From positions 1-5,352 of the forward strand of contig JBGTKH010000538.1 in NCBI GenBank assembly GCA_041744735.1: a DNA stretch of 5,352 nt, read 5' to 3'. The notes under the pieces are model-generated. The model was given only the letters and a program-made list of their open reading frames with translations. It had not been told where the DNA came from and ran no database searches. A program made the position numbers and the translations under genes. Positions 1 through 4,508 of this stretch are shown one piece after another. The first letter of the stretch is position 1. Each line of letters opens with the position of its first letter. Origin of the DNA: JBGTKH01 sp041744735. Lineage in GTDB: Bacteria > Planctomycetota > Planctomycetia > Pirellulales > Pirellulaceae.

Positions 1-337
1 CTGTCGAGATGACTTGGGCGGCGACTCCCGAAGGCGGAGTGGCACGCAGAAAGTAGTCCTGGATGCCGTCCGCGGGCGGCACGACATAGGTGACCCTTTG
101 CAATGTGGGGTGCTGGTAGCCCGCGGTCGGAACTTCGCCCGTCGCGGTGACGACGAGGTTTGGCGGGTTGATTTCTTCCTCCGAGTATTCCACGTCGACG
201 ATCTTGGCGACGACTTGCGGCTGCGGCTTCTTCTTCTCAGGTTTTGGTTTCGCCTGATCTTCCGCGAAGCCGACTCGCGCCAGTAACACCAGCAGACAGA
301 CGCCCACACTCAGAGTCGTAAAACGCGACATCTTCAT
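1..337 (-). CDS. Secreted protein of unknown function, 5' part only
   Basis: This reading frame starts inside the window and runs off its left edge, so only the first 112 codons are visible. A strong Shine-Dalgarno site (GGAGGG, 345-350) lies 7 bases before the ATG at 337, which favours this Met over the one two codons later. The protein begins with a clear signal peptide: MKMSR, a hydrophobic core around residues 9-20, and a likely cleavage after VGFA at about residue 25. A short Lys/Pro-rich stretch (residues 30-40) follows. A beta-rich segment comes next, containing NPPNLVVTATGEVPTAGY and TYVVPPADGIQDYFL. I do not recognise a named domain; the pattern resembles exported proteins of planctomycetes. 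It is probably exported to the periplasm or cell surface. It lies 95 bases beyond the stop of the 433-1080 gene on the same strand, but its own strong ribosome site and this gap leave operon membership open. Confidence 0.8.
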   Translation of the reverse strand, partial: MKMSRFTTLSVGVCLLVLLARVGFAEDQAKPKPEKKKPQPQVVAKIVDVEYSEEEINPPNLVVTATGEVPTAGYQHPTLQRVTYVVPPADGIQDYFLRATPPSGVAAQVIST

Positions 338-432
338 AGTATCACCCTCCGTAAGAAAACACCGGGATCGATCAAAACGGCACGATGCCAAACGTTGCAA
401 AAGTTGACCAAAGGCGAACGACGCATGCCCGT

Positions 433-1080
433 TCATGGCTTGTACGATGCTTTACCAGCCTTCGCGATTTCTAAGTCCAGGGAATCCACGGCCAGCAGGG
501 CACCTCCGGCGTCAGCGGCGTCGGTATTATGTTCGACGAGCAGGAATAGCGTGATTTGGAGAACGGGCTTGGCCGCGTGAGTCTGTACGGTGAATTCGAT
601 TCGGTCCTGCCAGTCGCCGAATTTGGCCTCGGCGTTCTCGGCGGTGAGTTCGCTTTTCAATTCACCTTTCAACTCGACCGTGTCGGTGGACAAATCCACG
701 ACTGCGGTTTTGTCGCCCACACAAGCGACCAGTCGGGCGGTGGCGGCCGAATCGACGTCGGCGAACCCGCGCAGATCCATGGTCATCTTCACGCTCCGCT
801 GGTCAGTCGTGTACGGGATATTAAGCGTGGCGACCTTCGTCTGGGTCGCCGTCTGGTTGAGCGTGAATGCCGCGCCCTTCCGCGCGGGGCTGACCTCGAC
901 ATACAAGTTGTCGAAGATGACGGTCGCCGCTTGGCCATCGGGGGAGAAGTTCGTCGCGATGCCGAGATTGGTGGGGACGCGGATTTCCTTGCCCAACTCT
1001 GAGCCGCGTTGCGCCTCCGCCGCTTGCGCCGAGACAGCCAGAGCAACAGTACCTAGCAAGACAAAAATCGAACGGAACAT
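433..1080 (-). CDS. Secreted beta-rich protein, possibly DUF4360-like
   Basis: The product is 215 residues. An open frame continues upstream to 1218, but the start at 1080 is preferred because AAGGAG (1087-1092) sits 6 bases before it and a typical signal peptide follows directly (MFRSIFVLLGTVALAVSAQA, cleavage near residue 20). The mature part looks like alternating beta strands. Suggestive elements are NFSPDGQAATVIFDNLYVEV (about residues 44-63), TLNIPYTTDQRSVKMTMDLRGF (starting at about residue 85) and an acidic stretch before residue 160. An SPDG segment followed by hydrophobic-Phe strands and a later RGF or RGY strand recall the DUF4360 family of small secreted proteins. This is a resemblance by eye, and the cysteines usual in that family are mostly missing (only Cys120 is present). 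No enzymatic motif is visible. The gene lies 50 bases after the CHAP-like gene on the same strand and is probably co-transcribed with it. Function unknown. Confidence 0.8.
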   Translation of the reverse strand: MFRSIFVLLGTVALAVSAQAAEAQRGSELGKEIRVPTNLGIATNFSPDGQAATVIFDNLYVEVSPARKGAAFTLNQTATQTKVATLNIPYTTDQRSVKMTMDLRGFADVDSAATARLVACVGDKTAVVDLSTDTVELKGELKSELTAENAEAKFGDWQDRIEFTVQTHAAKPVLQITLFLLVEHNTDAADAGGALLAVDSLDLEIAKAGKASYKP

Positions 1081-1130
1081 GTCAGACTCCTTCAACGACC
1101 CGCCGCAACAAACCTGCGCGAGTCTATAAG

Positions 1131-1598
1131 TTAGAAACCACGAACTACCGAGAGCAACAGGCTTATCGGCGATGATTGAAAGGCACTGTGATTCGTGCGT
1201 CCTTCGATCCAATCCCACAACTCGTTGGGGAGTACATGGAATGCCTTCTCCCCGTCACCGGCGAGCTGGATGATGTCGCCTTGCCTAAGATCATTTGCGG
1301 AAATGACCTCCCCCCACACGCGATTGTTTTGGTCCACGGGCTTGGCTCCCGCATCCTCCATGGCGCGCAGCACAAAGGTGCCGCACTCGCCATCGCCCAC
1401 TTTCGTGGCGACGTTTTTTACGGCGGACGTCGCGATACCGACGTTGAAAGGGGGCTGGGGTCCCTGAGCCAAGCCGGTCTCGACCGACCCGACCAGTATG
1501 GCAGCAGCAGTGACCACTGCCGCCACCTTCCTTGTCGCGGTCTTGCCGAGATTGTTTAGATTGGCGATGCACGTCAAATCCAAGAACTTGCGACTCAT
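1131..1598 (-). CDS. Secreted CHAP/NlpC-P60-like cysteine peptidase-like protein, short
   Basis: The product is 155 residues. The start at 1598 is supported by AAGGAA (1606-1611) 7 bases upstream. The N-terminus has a long charged n-region, then a hydrophobic core (about residues 25-37) and a possible cleavage after GLAQ at residue 45. The mature part carries GDGECGTFVLRAMEDAGAKP (from residue 68), which matches the nucleophile-Cys helix of CHAP and NlpC/P60 peptidoglycan amidase/peptidase folds, with Cys72 as the candidate nucleophile. LRQGDIIQL (from residue 104) matches the usual PGDIIQF strand, and NHSAF (His137) could supply the catalytic His. Only 18 residues follow the His, whereas relatives usually continue with another strand and a polar third residue, so the C-terminus may be shortened or frameshifted. 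A role on cell-wall peptides or as an inactive secreted relative is an inference from the fold. It is the first gene of a likely two-gene unit with 433-1080. Confidence 0.75.
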   Translation of the reverse strand: MSRKFLDLTCIANLNNLGKTATRKVAAVVTAAAILVGSVETGLAQGPQPPFNVGIATSAVKNVATKVGDGECGTFVLRAMEDAGAKPVDQNNRVWGEVISANDLRQGDIIQLAGDGEKAFHVLPNELWDWIEGRTNHSAFQSSPISLLLSVVRGF

Positions 1599-1623
1599 AA
1601 AACCATTCCTTGTTTCATAGGGG

Positions 1624-1650
1624 ATTTAAACAACACGGCCAGCCTGTGAA
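1624..1650 (-). promoter_or_regulatory. Weak sigma-70-like promoter candidate for the 1131-1598 gene
   Basis: On the minus strand, TTCACA (1645-1650) is followed after 15 bases by TTAAAT (1624-1629), 26 bases before the start codon. The -35 hexamer matches the consensus at five of six positions, but the -10 matches only four and the spacer is short. The rest of 1599-1712 shows no other clear signal and no gene. Confidence 0.2.
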
Positions 1651-1712
1651 TACGAGCCGCGTGCATTTAGTGTCGAGCGAGCCGATCTCGTTGTCTAATT
1701 CCGTTACGTCTG

Positions 1713-2444
1713 CTACCCGAAGCCTTTTTGATGGACGAGAGGAATCTTAATCCCACGCTGCCTCCGACGCAATCGTCCGATGGCCGATTTTGGCCTCCTT
1801 TTCAACTTGCTCTGCCCATTGGGCGATGCGGGAATTCTTGAATGGCTCACGGACAGTCGCGAAAACGACACTCGCGCACCTTCGGAGGCGGGGCCTTCGT
1901 TGTCCTGGCAGTAGGCGCCCGCCTTAAAGTAGAACGTTTGCTTCGACCAGTCGGCGTCGTTCTGAAAGATGTTCTCCGTCTGCGTCATTCCGTTCACTGT
2001 GACGCTCAGCAGTCCGTCCTGTAATTTGATCTGATAGTCAAGATCGCTGTTCAATCCAACGTCGGGAAAAACAAGTTTGCGGTCCTGACTCTGCGTTGGG
2101 CTTACCTTGACCAGTGCCTCGATCCGGCCTTTGGAGAATTGCAGCTTGACCAGCGGCCTGGCTTGGCCCGAGTAACTGTGGATCTGACCGATGATGACCT
2201 TTTGCGAGCTGGGAACTTCGACTACCCGGCAGCGGACATTCAAGACATGAGTCCCATCCGCGGGCCACGTCACGTTGTCGTCGGCCGGGTCGATCACTTC
2301 GCGTAATTCAGTCCGCGGATAGTCGCTCCCTTTCGTCGTGGCTCCGCTGACCGGGCACCAGAAAACCAGCGCCCCGTTTTCGTCACGATGAAAATAAGTC
2401 GCGTTGGTGTAGCCCTCCGTCGTACACCCTGACCTGTGGGGCAC
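1713..2444 (-). CDS. Alginate lyase family PL7, N-terminally truncated
   Basis: PL7 enzymes cleave alginate by beta-elimination. The hallmark motifs of the family appear in order: RTELRE (residues 44-49), QIH (87-89) and YFKAGAYCQ (172-180). They supply the usual active-site Arg, Gln, His and Tyr. YFHRDENGALVFWCPVSGAT (from residue 17) and SDYPRTELRE fit the family's early strands, and RVSFSRLSVSH (to about residue 201) fits its last strand. The first part of the domain, normally some 30-40 residues with a W-x-L-T-L-P-like strand, is absent. A stop at 2460-2462 closes the frame just upstream. The only available start is GTG at 2444, with no Shine-Dalgarno site and no signal peptide. Residues 202-243 form an Arg/Lys-rich tail that does not belong to PL7 and looks like read-through. 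The motifs are intact, but the missing first strand makes a folded, exported enzyme doubtful; this may be a gene fragment. Confidence 0.8.
   Translation of the reverse strand: MPHRSGCTTEGYTNATYFHRDENGALVFWCPVSGATTKGSDYPRTELREVIDPADDNVTWPADGTHVLNVRCRVVEVPSSQKVIIGQIHSYSGQARPLVKLQFSKGRIEALVKVSPTQSQDRKLVFPDVGLNSDLDYQIKLQDGLLSVTVNGMTQTENIFQNDADWSKQTFYFKAGAYCQDNEGPASEGARVSFSRLSVSHSRIPASPNGQSKLKRRPKSAIGRLRRRQRGIKIPLVHQKGFG
1747..1863 (-). pseudogene. Possible C-terminal remnant of a small gene, in the frame of 2383-2553
   Basis: In another minus-strand frame, a protein-like stretch of 38 codons begins near FATVREPFKN, continues with SRIAQWAEQVEKEAKIG, and ends at TAA (1747-1749). It is rich in Glu and Ala, with G often in the first codon position. 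The lyase frame over the same bases gives an Arg-rich tail. There is no start codon nearby. It is in the same frame as the short gene at 2383-2553 and begins at an 8-bp sequence also found in that gene. It may be the displaced 3' end of that gene. It could also be a chance open frame, because 38 codons is short. Confidence 0.3.
1855..1862. repeat. Direct repeat copy 1 (AGTCGCGA), at the 3' end of the lyase domain
   Basis: The 8 bases AGTCGCGA occur here and at 2449-2456 in the same orientation, 594 bp apart. On the minus strand the copies read TCGCGACT. Weaker similarity continues past the repeat (CGTG after three further bases in both copies). The two copies flank almost exactly the recognisable PL7 segment. 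Confidence 0.5.
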
Positions 2445-2553
2445 GAGTAGTCGCGATGGCTAGGTCATGCGACTTACGGTTCTTGTTCCACTCCTCCGCG
2501 AATCGGCGGGGATCCACTGAGACCTCAGCGTTTGCGATGACGAGATATTCCAC
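2383..2553 (-). CDS. Short hypothetical protein (56 aa), overlapping the lyase 5' end
   Basis: A GTG start at 2553 is preceded by AGAGAGG 7 bases upstream, a better ribosome site than that of the lyase. The product begins MEYLVIANAEVSVDPRRFAE, then has EEWNKNRKSHDLAIATT, which looks like a genuine beta-alpha protein start. The last fifteen or so residues, where the frame overlaps the lyase, are less protein-like (VYDGGLHQRDLFSS). I do not recognise the family. The stop of the preceding short gene is 12 bases upstream in the same frame, which suggests translational coupling or one gene split by a nonsense codon. The natural C-terminus may have been replaced by the lyase segment (see 1747-1863). 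It was not caught by length-based calling because it is under 60 codons. Confidence 0.4.
   Translation of the reverse strand: MEYLVIANAEVSVDPRRFAEEWNKNRKSHDLAIATTRAPQVRVYDGGLHQRDLFSS
2449..2456. repeat. Direct repeat copy 2 (AGTCGCGA), at the 5' edge of the lyase segment
   Basis: This is the second copy of the 8-bp repeat at 1855-1862. It lies inside the short gene 2383-2553 and 5 bases before the lyase GTG. It is also the left arm of an imperfect hairpin: AGTCGCGATG (2449-2458) pairs with CATGCGACT (2466-2474) with one bulged base and a 7-base loop. Confidence 0.5.
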
Positions 2554-2565
2554 GGAACGACCTCT

Positions 2566-2733
2566 CTAATCCAGAATTGACTTTCCCAGCGTCCGCCGCT
2601 TTCCGCTGACGTTCACGTGGTCTGCCATGAGTGCGTACCTGCCGGATAGAATCCCATCAAGCCGATTTTCATGACAGTACCTCACGACACGTCGCCATTT
2701 TACCATCATTTTTCGCAGGTAGCGATCAAACAC
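2566..2733 (-). CDS. Short hypothetical protein (up to 55 aa)
   Basis: The frame is open from the divergent promoter region to TAG at 2566-2568. Possible starts are GTG at 2733 (a weak AGG-containing site about 8 bases upstream) and the paired ATGs at 2709 and 2706 (no clear site). From the GTG the product begins MFDRYLRKMMVKWRRVVRYC and continues with HENRLDGILSGRYALMADHV, ending GKSILD. It is basic, without a signal peptide or membrane helix, and could be a small nucleic-acid-binding or regulatory protein, but this rests on charge alone. I do not recognise a family. It lies directly upstream of, and in the same frame as, the 2383-2553 gene. Confidence 0.35.
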   Translation of the reverse strand: MFDRYLRKMMVKWRRVVRYCHENRLDGILSGRYALMADHVNVSGKRRTLGKSILD

Positions 2734-2746
2734 TAGGCATACCTGC
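2715..2746. promoter_or_regulatory. Inverted repeat in the divergent promoter region, possible operator
   Basis: GCAGGTA (2715-2721) and TACCTGC (2740-2746) are perfect 7-bp inverted arms separated by 18 bases. The right arm overlaps the candidate promoter of the 2797-4425 gene, and the pair sits between the two divergent transcription units. This is the geometry expected of a dimeric repressor site. No regulator is identified. Confidence 0.3.
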
Positions 2747-2763
2747 CCGGCGCTTGCTACACT
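2734..2763 (+). promoter_or_regulatory. Extended -10 promoter candidate for the zinc-ribbon membrane protein
   Basis: TACACT (2758-2763) preceded by TG one base upstream forms an extended -10 element. A weak -35 (TAGGCA, 2734-2739) lies 18 bases before it. Transcription from here would give a leader of roughly 27 bases ending in GGAG (2787-2790), 6 bases before the ATG at 2797. Confidence 0.4.
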
Positions 2764-2796
2764 AGTGGACTGTCCCTCTTTATCGCGGAGTGTGCC

Positions 2797-4425
2797 ATGA
2801 CGATCTCATCGTGCCCGAAATGTGCGGAACAGGTAACCGTCCCAAACAACGCGCCCCCCAGCGCGCGAGTGCGTTGCCCGCTGTGCCAGGAAGAATACAT
2901 CTTGTCGGAGGTGCTGGATAAATTGCCCCCGGCCCTGGTGTTGCTGGATGTGCCGGAAGTCGCGGGCGAGGCGGTGGGAGCGGCACACGACGACGATGCC
3001 GGCGATTACCGCTTCGCAGCGGACGATGGTGACACAGCGGTGGCCGAGTCGGATGAATCGAGTGGCACTCCGTCCTTCGACTTCGGCGGTGCCGGAGCGG
3101 AATCAGCCGCGGCCGGAACCGCCGCGGCCAAGCCCAGCTTCACCGCCACCCCGCGCGCCAAGCCGCGCAAGAAAAGTCCCGTGATAGAAATCGTCAAGGT
3201 TGTGGTCGGCGGCGTCGTCGGACTGTTCATGGCCCAAATGATTCTGTGGTGGATTCCGATTTCGTCGCTGGGTGACCAGCAGCGCGATCCGGTGGGCTTC
3301 GGGCGGACCATCGGCCAATACAGTTTCATCAGTTGGATCGTGCCTAAAAATGTGCGAGGCGATGCGACGTTGCCCCTGCATCCGACGAAATCTAATGGCG
3401 GAAGCACGGGCACAAACAACGGCGCTGGCCAGTTGGCGGGTGGTTCCTCTTTCGGAGCAGCGACCGGCGCGAATACGAAGTCAAATCAGCCGAAGACAAA
3501 AGGCAACTCACAGTTGATGACTGGACCAGATTTCGCCAGCGACCCGACGACGCTGGTCGGCCCGGACACTTCGTTTGAAGACGACCCGTTCGGACTCGGC
3601 GCGGCTCCGATTCCTTTAGACATTAACGCCACGCCCACCGAGAGTCCCAAACCGCCGGAACCAGAAATCAAGCCGCCTGTCCCGCAACCATCCGACCCGG
3701 AGTTCGTCGGCGTACGCAACGCGCCGAAGAAAGATACGGCGGATTTGGAGAGTGCCGTGCAAGACGCGCGCGGTGCGGCGCAAACGTACGAGTCATCGAG
3801 CAGCTTAACGCCGGCGGAGATTCGCACGGCGGCACGCAACTTCTACGAATCGTGCGCGTTGCTGGGCGAGGTGCTGGCCTACGTCAATCAGCAAGACCCC
3901 AACAACTCGCCGCACATGGAGGTGGTCGATCAATTGCTGAACGGATTCGCGACCCAGCCGGAGACGATCAAGCTCATCGAAGTGATTTCGGATCAATGGT
4001 TGCAGGCCGAGACGCCGCCCAATCAAGGCGTGATTCTGGTCGGCACGGTGAAAGAGATCAGCGTACAGGGGAAAATATTCGAGACGAAAGTTGAACTATC
4101 CACCAAGACGCCGCGCACGGTGGCTATGGTGACCGCGACCGATCCGGCCAGCTTCCTCAAGCCGGACGTGCGCATTCTGCTTGCAGGCGCAGTGCTGAAA
4201 GAACCGTCGCTCAATCTCGGCGGCTACACGGGCAACGCGGAACAGGTCATCTGCGGCGGCTATATCGTACCGATCGCGCCTTCGGCTGAACCATCTGAGC
4301 CGTCCGCGGAACCAACTGAGCCGTCCGCGCCGTCTAAGCCAAATGAGCCATCCAAGCCAACTGAATCATCTAAGCCAACTGAGCCATCTGCTGAACCGTC
4401 GGCTGAAGAGCCGCTTCAGGAATAG
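2797..4425 (+). CDS. Zinc-ribbon, single-pass membrane protein with long disordered linker
   Basis: The product is 542 residues; the start is supported by GGAG (2787-2790) 6 bases upstream. Residues 1-45 hold a two-CxxC zinc ribbon (Cys6, Cys9, Cys27, Cys30: SSCPKCAEQV and VRCPLCQEEY), similar to the MJ0042-type finger. An acidic and Ala/Gly-rich linker follows (about 55-120), then a basic patch (RAKPRKK) and one membrane helix at about 129-153 (IEIVKVVVGGVVGLFMAQM). The basic patch before the helix suggests the zinc ribbon is cytoplasmic. After it comes a Gly/Asn/Pro-rich linker (about 195-310), a helical segment (315-400) and a beta-rich, OB-like segment (410-492) with GVILVGTVKEI and NLGGYTGNAEQVICGG. 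The tail (495-539) is a degenerate Pro-Ser-Glu repeat. Such architecture is common in planctomycetes and has no assigned function that I know. The amidase follows 83 bases later on the same strand. Confidence 0.9.
   Translation: MTISSCPKCAEQVTVPNNAPPSARVRCPLCQEEYILSEVLDKLPPALVLLDVPEVAGEAVGAAHDDDAGDYRFAADDGDTAVAESDESSGTPSFDFGGAGAESAAAGTAAAKPSFTATPRAKPRKKSPVIEIVKVVVGGVVGLFMAQMILWWIPISSLGDQQRDPVGFGRTIGQYSFISWIVPKNVRGDATLPLHPTKSNGGSTGTNNGAGQLAGGSSFGAATGANTKSNQPKTKGNSQLMTGPDFASDPTTLVGPDTSFEDDPFGLGAAPIPLDINATPTESPKPPEPEIKPPVPQPSDPEFVGVRNAPKKDTADLESAVQDARGAAQTYESSSSLTPAEIRTAARNFYESCALLGEVLAYVNQQDPNNSPHMEVVDQLLNGFATQPETIKLIEVISDQWLQAETPPNQGVILVGTVKEISVQGKIFETKVELSTKTPRTVAMVTATDPASFLKPDVRILLAGAVLKEPSLNLGGYTGNAEQVICGGYIVPIAPSAEPSEPSAEPTEPSAPSKPNEPSKPTESSKPTEPSAEPSAEEPLQE
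4279..4413 (+). repeat. Degenerate in-frame Pro/Ser/Thr/Glu/Lys repeat at the C-terminus
   Basis: About seven units of six to nine residues, variants of PSAEPTE, PSKPNE and SKPTE, encode the tail of the 2797-4425 protein. The DNA repeats gagcc(a/g)tc and aagccaactga, so the unit number could vary by slippage. The tail is expected to be unstructured. Confidence 0.75.
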
Positions 4426-4447
4426 AAAACATTTCCGCGCCTACGTA

Positions 4448-4469
4448 GCCGAAGTCGTGAGACTTCGGC
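4448..4469. repeat. Palindrome with GTGA tetraloop, dispersed repeat or terminator-like hairpin
   Basis: GCCGAAGTC (4448-4456) and GACTTCGGC (4461-4469) form a perfect 9-bp stem around GTGA, a GNRA-type tetraloop in RNA. It lies 22 bases after the stop of the zinc-ribbon gene. It is preceded by the palindrome CTACGTAG (4441-4448). No T-run follows, so a classic intrinsic terminator is less likely than a REP-like intergenic repeat or an RNA-stabilising hairpin. Confidence 0.6.
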
Positions 4470-4508
4470 CGCCCTGTCCTGCTCCCTTCGACAGCGCCGG
4501 CGAGCAAC

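Noticed and set aside
338..432. Possible terminator or promoter between the two leftmost genes
   Set aside because: Only weak short stems (for example GAACG/CGTTC) and no convincing -35/-10 pair were found.
590..1129. Plus-strand open frame of 179 codons
   Set aside because: It lies opposite the 433-1080 gene, which has a ribosome site and a signal peptide; the plus frame has neither and looks like a mirror of its codon bias.
1081..1218. N-terminal extension of the 433-1080 gene to a start at 1218
   Set aside because: It would put 46 unlikely residues before a good signal peptide and ignore the AAGGAG site directly before 1080.
1176..1559. Plus-strand open frame of 127 codons
   Set aside because: It is antisense to the CHAP-like gene, has no ribosome site and no recognisable motifs.
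2613..2672. 19-codon frame starting MKIGLMGFYPAG on the minus strand
   Set aside because: It has a passable ribosome site but is very short and lies inside the longer 2566-2733 frame; no other support.
3006..3419. Minus-strand open frame of 137 codons
   Set aside because: It is antisense to the zinc-ribbon membrane protein, in a GC-rich region where such shadow frames are common.
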